From the NCBI RefSeq assembly GCF_003399645.1, contig NZ_NBXD01000007.1:248001-312000 (forward strand): 64,000 bases of DNA, given 5' to 3'. The position numbers and the translations under genes are program-made. Every line of letters begins with the position of its first letter. The first letter of the stretch is position 1. The DNA comes from Subtercola boreus (lineage in GTDB: Bacteria > Actinomycetota > Actinomycetes > Actinomycetales > Microbacteriaceae). The notes beneath the pieces were generated by a model. It did no database searches and was not told the origin of the DNA. It saw nothing but the letters and a program-made list of their open reading frames with translations. Positions 17,117 through 25,987 of this stretch are shown here, piece by piece.

Positions 17117-18484
17117 ATGTCGTCACCAACGGGTTACCTGACACTCGACTCCCTGACGGAGCTGGTCGGGGAGAAGTCGATCGACACCGTCATCGTCGCC
17201 TTCACCGACATGCAGGGCCGCCTCATCGGCAAGCGGGTCTCGGCTCGCCTCTTCGTCGAAGACGTCGCCAGCCACGGCGCTGAGTGCTGCAACTACCTGC
17301 TCGCGGTCGACGTCGAGATGAACACCGTCGAGGGCTACCAGATCTCAAGTTGGGAGCGCGGCTACGGTGACATGGCGATGATTCCCGACTTCGACACGCT
17401 GCGGCTCGTGCCGTGGCAGCCGGGCACAGCGATGGTCACCGCAGACCTGCACTGGCTCGATGAGCGGCCGGTCATCCAGTCGCCCCGCCAGATTCTGAAG
17501 GACCAGATGACGCGGCTCGCCGAGCGCGGCCTGAGTCCGTTCGTCGGCACCGAACTCGAGTTCATCGTCTTCGACGACACCTACCGCGAGGCCTGGCAGA
17601 AGGGTTACACCGGCCTCACCCCCGCGAGCGACTACAACATCGACTACGCGCTGCTCGCGTCGGCGCGCATGGAGCCTCTGCTGCGCGACATCCGGGTGTC
17701 GATGGATGGCGCGGGTCTGTACTGCGAGGGGGTGAAGGGTGAGTGCAACTTCGGCCAGCAGGAGATCGCCTTTCGGTACGACGACGCCCTGGTGACCTGC
17801 GACAACCACTCGATCTATAAGAACGGGGCCAAGGAGATCGCCGATCGCCACGGCAAGTCGCTGACCTTCATGGCGAAGTTCAACGAGCGGGAGGGCAATT
17901 CCTGCCACATCCACATCAGCCTGCGGGGCGCCGATGGGTCGGCTGTCTTCGCCGACCCCGCGCGCGAGCACGGCATGTCGACGCTGTTCGAACACTTCCT
18001 CGCCGGCCAGCTCGCCGCGATGCGCGAGCTGACCCTGCTCTTCGCCCCGAACATCAACTCCTACAAGCGCTACGTCGACGGCAGTTTCGCGCCCACCGCG
18101 GTCGCGTGGGGACTCGACAACCGCACCTGCTCGCTGCGCGTGGTGGGCAGGGGCCTCGGAATGCGTGTGGAGAACCGGGTGCCGGGCGGCGACGTCAACC
18201 AGTACCTCGCCGTCGCTGCCCTGATCGCGGCGGGCCTCTACGGAATCGAGAACGAACTCGAACTCGAGCCGCTCACCAGCGGCAACGCCTACACGGGCGA
18301 CGCCTCCCGCGTGCCGTCGACGCTGCGGGAGGCCGCTGGGCTGTTCGCCGAGTCGACGATCGCGCGGGAGGCGTTCGGTGACGAGGTCGTCGACCACTAC
18401 GTCAACAACGCGCGGGTGGAGTTGGCCGCCTACGATGCTGCCGTGACCGACTGGGAGAGGGTGCGCGGGTTTGAGCGACTCTGA
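17117..18484 (+). CDS. Glutamine-synthetase-like gamma-glutamyl-amine ligase
   Basis: This 455-residue protein joins the glutamine synthetase superfamily in the PuuA/GlnA3/GlnA4 branch. It would use ATP to attach glutamate to an amine, here probably ethanolamine. Visible landmarks are ELEFIVFDD (metal-binding Glu), GECNFGQQEIAFRY, NSCHIHISL, NINSYKRYVDGSFAP and ENRVPGGDVNQYLA. It lacks the adenylylation-type C terminus of true GlnA. The GAGGAGA ribosome site fixes ATG 17117. It is the first gene of a five-gene run with hydrolase, aldehyde dehydrogenase, SDR and regulator, and it overlaps the hydrolase by 14 bp. The permease partner makes ethanolamine more likely than polyamines, but this is inference. 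Confidence 0.87.
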   Translation: MSSPTGYLTLDSLTELVGEKSIDTVIVAFTDMQGRLIGKRVSARLFVEDVASHGAECCNYLLAVDVEMNTVEGYQISSWERGYGDMAMIPDFDTLRLVPWQPGTAMVTADLHWLDERPVIQSPRQILKDQMTRLAERGLSPFVGTELEFIVFDDTYREAWQKGYTGLTPASDYNIDYALLASARMEPLLRDIRVSMDGAGLYCEGVKGECNFGQQEIAFRYDDALVTCDNHSIYKNGAKEIADRHGKSLTFMAKFNEREGNSCHIHISLRGADGSAVFADPAREHGMSTLFEHFLAGQLAAMRELTLLFAPNINSYKRYVDGSFAPTAVAWGLDNRTCSLRVVGRGLGMRVENRVPGGDVNQYLAVAALIAAGLYGIENELELEPLTSGNAYTGDASRVPSTLREAAGLFAESTIAREAFGDEVVDHYVNNARVELAAYDAAVTDWERVRGFERL

Positions 18485-19268
18485 GGCGCCTTTCGCTCCG
18501 CCACCCGTCATCGGGCTGACCACCTACCTCGAACAGTCGAAGACAGGGGTCTGGGACGTTCCGGCCTCCTTCCTGCCGCAGGTCTACTTCGACGCCGTCA
18601 CCCGGTGCGGCGGCATCGCGGTGCTGCTCCCTCCGCAGCCGGTGAGCGGGATGATCGTGGAGCGCGTTCTCGAATCACTCGACGGGCTGATCGTCACGGG
18701 AGGCAAAGACCTCGACCCCGCGCTCTACGGGCAGCAGCCCCATGACGAGACCGACGTTCCCCGCCCCGACCGGGATGCGTGGGAGACGGCTCTGCTCACG
18801 GGCGCCCTGCAGCGGCAGCTGCCCTTCCTCGGCATCTGCCGCGGAGCGCAGGTGCTCAACGTGACCCTCGGCGGGTCGTTGCACCAGCACCTTCCCGACG
18901 TTCTCGGCACCCGCCGCTACCAGCTGGGCGGCGGGGAGTTCGCCTCGGTCGGGGTCGCGGTCGCGGCCGGTTCGAAGCTCGCGGGGCTCCTCGACGCGCC
19001 GGGTGGCGGCGACGAGCCGCAGACGCTCGACGTTCCGGTCTACCACCACCAGGCCATCGACAGGCTCGGCGCAGGCCTCCGGGTCACGGCCTCGACCGAC
19101 GATGGCGTGATCGAGGCCGTCGAGCTCGAGGGTGCGGCCTTCGCCCTCGCCGTGCAGTGGCACCCCGAGGAGTCGCGCGAAGACCTCCGCCTGTTCGCGG
19201 GCCTCGTCGAGGCAGCCGGCACCTACGCCCGAGCCCGCCCTCACCCCCGTCAGGAGGCCGCGTCATGA
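18471..19268 (+). CDS. Gamma-glutamyl hydrolase, class I amidotransferase type (PuuD-like)
   Basis: A 265-residue peptidase C26 enzyme that cleaves gamma-glutamyl amides to free glutamate. The nucleophile Cys123 is in LGICRGAQVLNV, and the His231/Glu233 pair is in QWHPEES, completing the triad. It is homologous to PuuD, which releases GABA from gamma-glutamyl-GABA. Here it would release the oxidised amine (glycine if ethanolamine is the substrate). It starts at TTG 18471 inside the ligase gene and overlaps the next ATG by 4 bp, so the three genes are translationally coupled. Confidence 0.88.
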   Translation: MSDSEAPFAPPPVIGLTTYLEQSKTGVWDVPASFLPQVYFDAVTRCGGIAVLLPPQPVSGMIVERVLESLDGLIVTGGKDLDPALYGQQPHDETDVPRPDRDAWETALLTGALQRQLPFLGICRGAQVLNVTLGGSLHQHLPDVLGTRRYQLGGGEFASVGVAVAAGSKLAGLLDAPGGGDEPQTLDVPVYHHQAIDRLGAGLRVTASTDDGVIEAVELEGAAFALAVQWHPEESREDLRLFAGLVEAAGTYARARPHPRQEAAS

Positions 19269-20638
19269 GTACGTTCGAACTGGTGAACCCGGCCGACGCG
19301 ACCGTCTTCGAGACCGTCGAGCATCTCGGCATCGAGCAGGTCGACGATGCGATCGCCCGCGCAGCGGCCGCCCAGAAGCGGTGGGCGGGATTCTCGCCGG
19401 CCGAACGTGCCGACGTGCTGCGGGCGTTCGCGAGCGCGGTCGACGCCGACCGCGAGAACCTGGCCCAGCTCGAGACACGCAACTCCGGGCATCCGGTGTC
19501 GCAGTCGCGCTGGGAGGCGGGGCATGTGCGAGACGTGCTCACGTACTACTCGGCTGCGCCCGAACGGATGCTCGGGGTACAGATTCCCGTCGCGGGCGGA
19601 ATAGACGTGACCTTCCACGAGCCGCTCGGCGTCGTCGGCATCATCACACCGTGGAACTTTCCGATGACCATCGCGTCGTGGGGGTTCGCCCCGGCGCTCG
19701 CCGCGGGCAACGCCGTCGTGCTGAAGCCGGCGGAGTGGACGCCGCTCACCTCCCTGCGCCTGGCCGAGCTGGGACTCTCGGCAGGGCTGCCCGAGGGGCT
19801 GTTCCAGGTGCTGCCGGGAACCGGCCCCGTGGTCGGCGACCGGTTCGTCACCAACGAGACCGTCAGGAAGATCGTCTTCACGGGGTCGACCGCGGTGGGC
19901 AAGCAGATCATGGCGGGGTGCTCGCGGCAGGTCAAACGGGTCACCCTCGAGCTCGGCGGCAAGAGCGCGAACATCGTCTTCGCCGACGCAGACCTGGAGG
20001 CCGCGGCGCTGGCCGCACCGGGGGCCGTCTTCGAGAACGCCGGTCAGGACTGCTGCGCGCGCTCGCGCATCCTCGTCGAACGGACGGTATACGACCGCTT
20101 CCTCGAGCTGCTCGAACCCGCTGTGCGGGGCTACCGGGTCGGCGACCCGGCCCAGGAGTCCACCGAGATGGGGCCGCTCGTCTCGGCGGCGCACCTGGCG
20201 AAGGTCGAGGGCTACCTGCCCGGCGCCTCAGACGCGACTCTTGCCTTCCGGGGCACAGCGCCCGACGGCCCGGGCTTCTGGTTCGCGCCCACGGTGCTCA
20301 CGCCCGACCGCACCGACAGGGCGGTCACCGACGAGATCTTCGGTCCGGTGGTCTCCGTGCTGCCGTTCGACGACGAGGCCGACGCGATCGCCCTGGCCAA
20401 CGCGACGAGCTACGGCCTGAGCGGGTCGCTGTGGACGAACGACCTCGGCCGCGCCATCCGCGTCTCCCGGGCGGTCGAGGCGGGCAATCTCTCGGTCAAC
20501 TCGAATTCGTCGGTACGGTACTCGACACCGTTCGGCGGGTTCAAGCAGTCTGGCCTCGGCCGGGAGCTGGGTCCGGATGCCCCGCTCGCCTTCACCGAGA
20601 CGAAGAACGTCTTTCTCGCCATTCCCGACGCCTCCTGA
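19265..20638 (+). CDS. NAD(P)-dependent aldehyde dehydrogenase
   Basis: A 457-residue aldehyde dehydrogenase. The catalytic Cys263 is in NAGQDCCARSR and the general-base Glu is in LELGGKSANIVF. The Rossmann motif is FTGSTAVGK, and TPFGGFKQSGLGRELG lies near the C terminus. It is shorter than the usual 480-500 at the N terminus, but all catalytic parts are present. In this operon it fits oxidation of a gamma-glutamyl-amino aldehyde to the acid (PuuC role). Its ATG overlaps the hydrolase stop (ATGA). Confidence 0.9.
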   Translation: MSTFELVNPADATVFETVEHLGIEQVDDAIARAAAAQKRWAGFSPAERADVLRAFASAVDADRENLAQLETRNSGHPVSQSRWEAGHVRDVLTYYSAAPERMLGVQIPVAGGIDVTFHEPLGVVGIITPWNFPMTIASWGFAPALAAGNAVVLKPAEWTPLTSLRLAELGLSAGLPEGLFQVLPGTGPVVGDRFVTNETVRKIVFTGSTAVGKQIMAGCSRQVKRVTLELGGKSANIVFADADLEAAALAAPGAVFENAGQDCCARSRILVERTVYDRFLELLEPAVRGYRVGDPAQESTEMGPLVSAAHLAKVEGYLPGASDATLAFRGTAPDGPGFWFAPTVLTPDRTDRAVTDEIFGPVVSVLPFDDEADAIALANATSYGLSGSLWTNDLGRAIRVSRAVEAGNLSVNSNSSVRYSTPFGGFKQSGLGRELGPDAPLAFTETKNVFLAIPDAS

Positions 20639-20666
20639 TCCACCGCACGAAAAGGACCACCGCACC

Positions 20667-21458
20667 GTGACCGCTCTCACCCCCATCGATCTCACCCAAC
20701 GCCTGTCGAACAGGGTCGCTGTCATCACCGGCGCCGGCAGCGGTATCGGCCTGGCCACCGCGCGCCGCTTCAGGGCGGAGGGAGCGACCGTCGTCATCGC
20801 CGACCGCGACGAGCGGGCGGGCGCCGCCGCCGCCGAGGAGGTGGGCGGGCTGTTCATCCCCGTCGATGTGACCGACGAAGCCCAGGTCGACCACCTGTTC
20901 GACCTCACGAACGAGACGTTCGGGTCGGTCGACATCGCCTTCAACAATGCCGGAATCTCGCCGCCCGACGACGATTCGATCGAGACGACGGAGCTGCCGG
21001 CCTGGGAGAAGGTGCAGGACGTCAACCTCAAGTCGGTGTACCTCTGCTCGCGTGCGGCGCTTCGGCACATGGTGGCCCAGCAGCGCGGCTCGATCATCAA
21101 CACGGCCTCTTTCGTCGCCGTGCTCGGGTCGGCCACCTCCCAGATCTCCTACACCGCGTCGAAGGGAGGCGTGCTCGCCATGACCCGTGAGCTCGGGGTG
21201 CAGTTCGCCCGGCAGGGCATCCGGGTCAACGCGCTCTGCCCGGGCCCGGTCAACACCCCGCTGCTGCAGGAGCTCTTCGCCGCCGACCCCGAGCGTGCCG
21301 CCCGCCGCCTCATCCACGTGCCCACGGGGCGGTTCGCCGAGCCGAGTGAGCTCGCCGCCGCGGTCGCCTTCCTCGCCAGCGACGACGCCTCGTTCATCAC
21401 CGCCTCCACGTTCATGGTCGACGGGGGAATCAGCGCCGCCTACGTCACCCCGATCTAG
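20667..21458 (+). CDS. Short-chain dehydrogenase/reductase (SDR)
   Basis: A 263-residue classical SDR with the cofactor motif TGAGSGIG, NNAG, and the catalytic Ser with YTASK. The Asp in IADRDERAG after beta-2 suggests NAD rather than NADP. Databases would probably call it 3-oxoacyl-ACP reductase, but its place after an aldehyde dehydrogenase suggests oxidation of a gamma-glutamyl amino alcohol to the aldehyde. That step is done by a flavin oxidase (PuuB) in the putrescine pathway. The GTG start has AAAGGA about 11 nt upstream. Confidence 0.85.
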   Translation: MTALTPIDLTQRLSNRVAVITGAGSGIGLATARRFRAEGATVVIADRDERAGAAAAEEVGGLFIPVDVTDEAQVDHLFDLTNETFGSVDIAFNNAGISPPDDDSIETTELPAWEKVQDVNLKSVYLCSRAALRHMVAQQRGSIINTASFVAVLGSATSQISYTASKGGVLAMTRELGVQFARQGIRVNALCPGPVNTPLLQELFAADPERAARRLIHVPTGRFAEPSELAAAVAFLASDDASFITASTFMVDGGISAAYVTPI

Positions 21459-21467
21459 GAGCTCCGG

Positions 21468-22286
21468 ATGATCGGGGATCCGTCACTGCCCGGCGCCCTC
21501 GCCGCGGCCACCATGCTTCGGCCCGTCCGCTCGGGCAACGCCTTCGAGGAGACCGTCTCGCGGCTGCTGCAGACCGTGCGGCTCGGGGTGATCGAGCCGG
21601 GCGGTCGGCTCCCACCCGAGCGGGAACTCGCGACGATGCTCTCGGTGAGTCGCGACACGGTGCGTGACGCGATCCGCTCGCTCAGTGAGGCGGGCTACCT
21701 GGTCGCGCGGCGCGGCCGGTACGGCGGCACCTTCGTCTGCGACCCCCTCCCGGCGACCCCGTTCTCTGCCAGCTCATCCGCCGCCGCCGCCGGCTCCGCA
21801 ACGGCCGGTTCCGCAGTCGCCCCCTCCGCAGCTGCCGCCGTCCCTGCGGCCAGCCACGACGACGTCTCACGCCGGGCCCACATCGACGATGTGCTCATCC
21901 TCCGTGCTGTTCTCGAGGTCGGGGCCGTGCGCCGTGCCGCAAACCGCACTCTCAGCGCCGATGAGCGGGCCGATCTGCTGGCGGTGCTCCGAGCCGTCGA
22001 CGAGGCGGCTGCGGGCGACTACCGCCGACTCGATTCGCGGCTGCATCTGCTCTTCGGCGAGCTGGCCGGCTCCCCGTCACTCGTCTCCCAGCTGGCCGAC
22101 AGCCGCACCCGGGTCAACGAACTCCTCGACGAGATTCCCCTGCTGCCGCGCAACATCACGCACTCCAACCGCCAGCACGAGCGGATCGCCGCGGCGATCA
22201 TCGCGGGCGACAGCGAGGCCGCCGCGCAGGCGATGGAGGAGCACCTCGCCGGAACGGAGACACTCCTCCGCGGCTTCCTCGCCTGA
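21468..22286 (+). CDS. GntR-family regulator, FadR/FCD type
   Basis: A 272-residue regulator with an N-terminal winged helix (about 25-90; LPPERELATMLSVSRDTVRDAI) and an FCD ligand-binding domain (about 135-270; the second half ends HERIAAAIIAGDSEAAAQAMEEH). The two are joined by an Ala/Ser-rich linker of about 40 residues, longer than usual. A TAGGAG ribosome site overlaps the SDR stop. It closes the amine operon and is the likely repressor acting at 17040-17058. Confidence 0.9.
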   Translation: MIGDPSLPGALAAATMLRPVRSGNAFEETVSRLLQTVRLGVIEPGGRLPPERELATMLSVSRDTVRDAIRSLSEAGYLVARRGRYGGTFVCDPLPATPFSASSSAAAAGSATAGSAVAPSAAAAVPAASHDDVSRRAHIDDVLILRAVLEVGAVRRAANRTLSADERADLLAVLRAVDEAAAGDYRRLDSRLHLLFGELAGSPSLVSQLADSRTRVNELLDEIPLLPRNITHSNRQHERIAAAIIAGDSEAAAQAMEEHLAGTETLLRGFLA

Positions 22287-22315
22287 CGGCCGCGCCCGCA
22301 CTGGGCTCCCTGCGA

Positions 22316-22510
22316 CTACTTCGCGTTCAGTTCGCGGGCCTCACGGTCATCCTGCTGCACGCTCCCGACAGCGAGTGCCACGGTGAGGGCCCAGCTGATC
22401 CACATGAGCACCAGGCGCCAGTCGTGAGGGCCCTTGCGCGACGTCTGGATGACAGCGAAACCGCTGGCGATCGCGCCGATGATGCTGCTGTTGAAGATGA
22501 ACTTGCGCAT
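22316..22510 (-). CDS. Small membrane protein (64 aa), unknown function
   Basis: The protein has two short hydrophobic segments (about 8-22 and 31-50; LVLMWISWALTVALAVG) and a charged C terminus. A GAAGGGTTGCG leader places a ribosome site before the ATG. It is convergent with the GntR gene. I recognise no family. Confidence 0.55.
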   Translation of the reverse strand: MRKFIFNSSIIGAIASGFAVIQTSRKGPHDWRLVLMWISWALTVALAVGSVQQDDREARELNAK

Positions 22511-22586
22511 CGCAACCCTTCAGGTCTGGTGTGGTGTGAGGTCAACGTTAGGGCATCGGTCGCACCGCGGCCCGACCCTTGCGGAA

Positions 22587-23462
22587 TCAGCCGAGCCCTG
22601 CCTTGACGGCCGCTCTGCCCGCGGCCCGGTCGGCCTTCTTCTGCTTGCGCTTCTTCAGCGGCTTCACGGTCTGCTGCCACTCCTCCTGCCGGCCGAAGGC
22701 GAGCGTCTCGCGCAGCAGCCGCAGCCGCTCCTCCTCGGTCTTGGCCTTGCGGGTGTTGACCTCGGCGACGACGTTGCCGTTCCAGCCGGTCGCCGACAGG
22801 TGCGCCAGAACCTCGCGCACAGGTTGCCCGCCATAGCCGGGGAGGAGGTGTTCGTCGAACACCCGCCCCTCATCGAGCGACCCGGAGCCGTCGCAGAGGT
22901 GAACGTGCCGCAGCCGCGATCCGAGCGCCTCCGTCATCTCGAGCGAGTCGCGCCCCGAGAGCGCCGCGTGCGAGAAGTCGAGGGTGACGGCGTCGCAGTC
23001 CATCACCACCGGGTCCCACCCGGGGGAGTAGGCCGCGAGGCTCGAGCCCTTGACCTTCCACGGGAACATGTTCTCGACCGCGATCTCGACCCCGTACGTC
23101 TCGGTCGTCTCCCGAACGATGCGCAGGAAGTTCTCGGCATAGCCCGACTGCCAGCGGAAGGGCGGATGCACGACCACAGCAGTCGCCCCGACGGCCCGTG
23201 CCAGGTCGGCCGACTTCTCGAGCTTCACCTGCGGATCGCGGCCCCAGACGAAATGCGTCAGCAGGAGCACGGGCGCGTGGATGGAGAGAATCGGAATCGC
23301 GTACTTCTCGCTCAGTGCCAGCAGCGACTCGGGTGTCTGGGTGGCCTCGTCGCGGGTGACCATCACCTCGACACCGTCATAGCCCGCGAGACTCGCGTAA
23401 CGAAAACCCTCTTCGACCCCCAGCGGATAGACGCACGAGGTGCTCATGCCGATTCGCATCAT
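22587..23462 (-). CDS. Sugar phosphate isomerase/epimerase-like TIM-barrel protein
   Basis: This 291-residue protein has the xylose-isomerase-like TIM barrel (AP endonuclease 2 family): AGYDGVEVMV, SIHAPVLLL, VVVHPPF, IAVENMFP and TLDFSHAALSG, followed by HVHLCDGSG and VAEVNTRK. The His, Glu and Asp residues on these strands bind a divalent metal. The C-terminal KKRKQKKADRAAGRAA tail is basic. Such proteins isomerise sugars or sugar derivatives, but the substrate cannot be told from sequence. A leaderless promoter favours the first of two ATGs. It is divergent from otsA. Confidence 0.8.
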   Translation of the reverse strand: MMRIGMSTSCVYPLGVEEGFRYASLAGYDGVEVMVTRDEATQTPESLLALSEKYAIPILSIHAPVLLLTHFVWGRDPQVKLEKSADLARAVGATAVVVHPPFRWQSGYAENFLRIVRETTETYGVEIAVENMFPWKVKGSSLAAYSPGWDPVVMDCDAVTLDFSHAALSGRDSLEMTEALGSRLRHVHLCDGSGSLDEGRVFDEHLLPGYGGQPVREVLAHLSATGWNGNVVAEVNTRKAKTEEERLRLLRETLAFGRQEEWQQTVKPLKKRKQKKADRAAGRAAVKAGLG

Positions 23463-23469
23463 CTCACCG

Positions 23470-23475
23470 ACCCTA
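23470..23475 (-). promoter_or_regulatory. -10 element TAGGGT, leaderless promoter of the TIM-barrel gene
   Basis: On the minus strand TAGGGT ends 7 nt before ATG 23462. This decides in favour of the MMRIGM start. Confidence 0.5.
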
Positions 23476-23515
23476 ATCGCCCTACCTGAATGACGCGTAT
23501 GTTTTGGGCGACCCG

Positions 23516-23542
23516 TTGACAGAGCGCGCCGGCTGGTACCGT
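23516..23542 (+). promoter_or_regulatory. otsA: Candidate otsA promoter TTGACA-N15-TACCGT
   Basis: A perfect -35 (TTGACA, 23516-23521) and a -10 TACCGT (23537-23542) preceded by TGG. The 15-nt spacer is short, so the -10 assignment is tentative. Confidence 0.4.
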
Positions 23543-23586
23543 GAGGAGTAGTCAACCGGGGCATCTCCCCGCCGAGTGCGAAACGG

Positions 23587-25122
23587 ATGGACCCCATCTC
23601 CACTGCCACTGAGGCGCCCGAGCCCGGCCAGTACTCGCTGGTCGTGGTGTCGAACCGCCTGCCCGTCGACAAGGTCGTCTCCGATGACGGAACCCCGAGC
23701 TGGCGTTCCTCGCCCGGCGGCCTCGTGACCGCCCTCGAGCCGGTCATGCGCGCGAGCGACGGTGCCTGGGTGGGCTGGGCAGGGGTCCCGGATGATCATT
23801 CCGAGCCTTTCAGGAACGATGGCATCTCCATCGTTCCTGTCACCCTCAGTTCTGACGAGGTCGAGCTCTACTATGAGGGATTCTCGAATGACACGCTGTG
23901 GCCGCTGTACCACGACGTCATCGCGCCGCCTACCTATCACCGCGACTGGTGGGATGCCTACGTCGAGGTCAACCAGCGCTTCGCCGACCAGGCCGCCGCC
24001 TCGGCGGCCACCGGGGCCACCGTCTGGGTGCAGGACTACCAGCTGCAGCTCGTACCGAAGATGCTGCGGGAGATCCGCCCCGATCTCGTGATCGGGTTCT
24101 TCAATCACATTCCGTTTCCGGCATACGGCATCTTCTCGCAGCTTCCGTGGCGTCTGCAGATCATCGAGGGCCTGCTGGGGGCCGACGTCATCGGATTCCA
24201 ACGGGTCGCCGACGCGGGCAACTTCACCCGGGCCGTGCGGCGGTTGCTCGGGCTCACCACCAAGGGCCAGACCATCGAGGTGCCGATCGAAGACGCCGCA
24301 GAGGTGGCTGGTCGACCGCATCGGTCGCGCACCTCGAGGCGCGGCCAGCTGGTTCGCACCGTGACGGCGCGTGCCTTTCCCATCTCGATCGACACCGAGA
24401 GTTTCGTCGAGCTCGCCCACCGCCCCGACATCCAGGCCCGGGCCGCCGAGATCCGCCATGAGCTGGGCGACCCAGACGTCGTGATGCTCGGTGTCGACCG
24501 GCTCGACTACACCAAGGGCATCGGCCACCGGCTGAAGGCCTACGGCGAGCTGCTCGAAGACGGCAAGATCGACGTGTCGCACGCCAGCCTCATCCAGGTC
24601 GCCAGCCCCAGTCGTGAGCGGGTCAAGACCTACATGCAGCTGCGCGACGAGATCGAGCTCACCGTCGGGCGCATCAACGGCGACTTCTCGACGATCAGCC
24701 ACGCGGCCATCAGCTACCTGCACCAGGGGCGGCCCCGCGAAGAGATGGCGGCCCTCTACCTCGCGGCCGATGTGATGCTCGTGACGGCGCTTCGCGACGG
24801 CATGAACCTGGTGGCTAAAGAGTATGTCGCGTCGCGGTTCGACAACGACGGCGTACTGGTGCTCAGCGAGTTCGCGGGGGCCGCCGACGAGCTGAAGCAG
24901 GCCCTGCTGGTCAACCCGCACGACATCGAAGGCCTCAAGGAAGCCATTCTGAAAGCGATGGCGATGCCGCAGAGCGAGCGTTCCCGCCGCATGCGCGCCC
25001 TCCGCAAACGCGTGATCGACTACGACGTCGCCCGCTGGTCGAAGTCGTTCCTGGACGAGTTGGCGAACAAGCAGGTGGGAACCCGTGAAGTCGACCAGGC
25101 GGAGGGCGGGAGCGAACAGTGA
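23587..25122 (+). CDS. otsA: Trehalose-6-phosphate synthase
   Basis: A 511-residue GT20 glycosyltransferase joining UDP-glucose (or another NDP-glucose) and glucose 6-phosphate to make trehalose 6-phosphate. Landmarks are [10 protein letters not shown] at the N terminus, [25 protein letters not shown], the donor-site [15 protein letters not shown] and [15 protein letters not shown]. The length is typical. It overlaps otsB by 4 bp (GTGA). The two genes make trehalose, an osmoprotectant and, in actinobacteria, an envelope precursor. Confidence 0.96.
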   Translation: MDPISTATEAPEPGQYSLVVVSNRLPVDKVVSDDGTPSWRSSPGGLVTALEPVMRASDGAWVGWAGVPDDHSEPFRNDGISIVPVTLSSDEVELYYEGFSNDTLWPLYHDVIAPPTYHRDWWDAYVEVNQRFADQAAASAATGATVWVQDYQLQLVPKMLREIRPDLVIGFFNHIPFPAYGIFSQLPWRLQIIEGLLGADVIGFQRVADAGNFTRAVRRLLGLTTKGQTIEVPIEDAAEVAGRPHRSRTSRRGQLVRTVTARAFPISIDTESFVELAHRPDIQARAAEIRHELGDPDVVMLGVDRLDYTKGIGHRLKAYGELLEDGKIDVSHASLIQVASPSRERVKTYMQLRDEIELTVGRINGDFSTISHAAISYLHQGRPREEMAALYLAADVMLVTALRDGMNLVAKEYVASRFDNDGVLVLSEFAGAADELKQALLVNPHDIEGLKEAILKAMAMPQSERSRRMRALRKRVIDYDVARWSKSFLDELANKQVGTREVDQAEGGSEQ

Positions 25123-25958
25123 GTGATTCGGTGGTGGGGGCCCCGGGCATCCGTGGGTCCTCGCACGGCGGCGCTGCTGCTGACGACGCCGACGAGTTGG
25201 TCGAGAGACTGCGGGCCCTGGCGTCGACCGACCGCCTGCTCGTCGCGCTCGACTTCGACGGCACCCTCGCTCCCGAGGTGGACGACCCCGAGCGCGCCCG
25301 AGCCCTGCCCGAGGCCCGGGCCGCCGTGCTGCGGCTCAACGACCTGCCCGGTACGCGGGTGGCACTCATCTCGGGGCGTGCCATGGAGAGTCTCGAGCAG
25401 GTCGTGAACCTCCCCGACTCCGTGCTGCTCGTTGGGTCGCACGGAGTGGAGTTCAGGCTCGACAGCCCCGATGTGACCCTCAGCCTCGACACGGTGGAGC
25501 TCGAGCAGGTCGAGGTGCTGAGCGAGGTGCTCGAAGACGTCGCGGCGGGGCTCGACCAGGTCTGGGTCGAGACGAAGCCGGCGGGGTTCGCGCTGCACAC
25601 GCGGTTGGCCACCGAGAGGGATTCGCGCCGCGCGCACCTGCAGGCGCTGAGTGAGACGCAGGCCGAGATCGAGGGGCTGACGGTTCGCGAGGGCAAGAAT
25701 GTGATCGAGTTCTCTGTGCGCAACGCCACCAAGGGCGAGGCCCTGCTGCACCTGAAGGAATACGCGAAGGCCACCGCCGTGCTCTACGCCGGCGACGACG
25801 TCACCGACGAGGACGGTTTCGCGGTACTGGGGCCACGTGATTTCGGGCTGAAGAGCGGGCCCGGCACGACGATCGCCGAGTTCCGCGTGGCCGATCCGCG
25901 GGAGGTGGCTGGAGTGCTCGCGCTGCTCGCCGATCTGCGCGCCGGCACCGACCGATAA
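25119..25958 (+). CDS. otsB: Trehalose-6-phosphate phosphatase
   Basis: A 279-residue HAD-superfamily phosphatase that releases trehalose from trehalose 6-phosphate. HAD motif I is LDFDGTLAP with nucleophile Asp45 and Asp47. Motif II is LISGRAM and motif IV is YAGDDVTDEDGF. It starts at GTG overlapping the otsA stop and is translationally coupled to otsA. The first 35 residues are Ala/Asp-rich and poorly conserved. Confidence 0.95.
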   Translation: MSDSVVGAPGIRGSSHGGAAADDADELVERLRALASTDRLLVALDFDGTLAPEVDDPERARALPEARAAVLRLNDLPGTRVALISGRAMESLEQVVNLPDSVLLVGSHGVEFRLDSPDVTLSLDTVELEQVEVLSEVLEDVAAGLDQVWVETKPAGFALHTRLATERDSRRAHLQALSETQAEIEGLTVREGKNVIEFSVRNATKGEALLHLKEYAKATAVLYAGDDVTDEDGFAVLGPRDFGLKSGPGTTIAEFRVADPREVAGVLALLADLRAGTDR

Positions 25959-25975
25959 GCGGCCCCGTGAGGTTC

Positions 25976-25981
25976 TAAACT
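25976..25981 (+). promoter_or_regulatory. ilvD: -10 element TAAACT, leaderless promoter of ilvD
   Basis: TAAACT ends 6 nt before ATG 25988. There is no ribosome site, only 'cgtaac' between. Confidence 0.65.
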
Positions 25982-25987
25982 CGTAAC

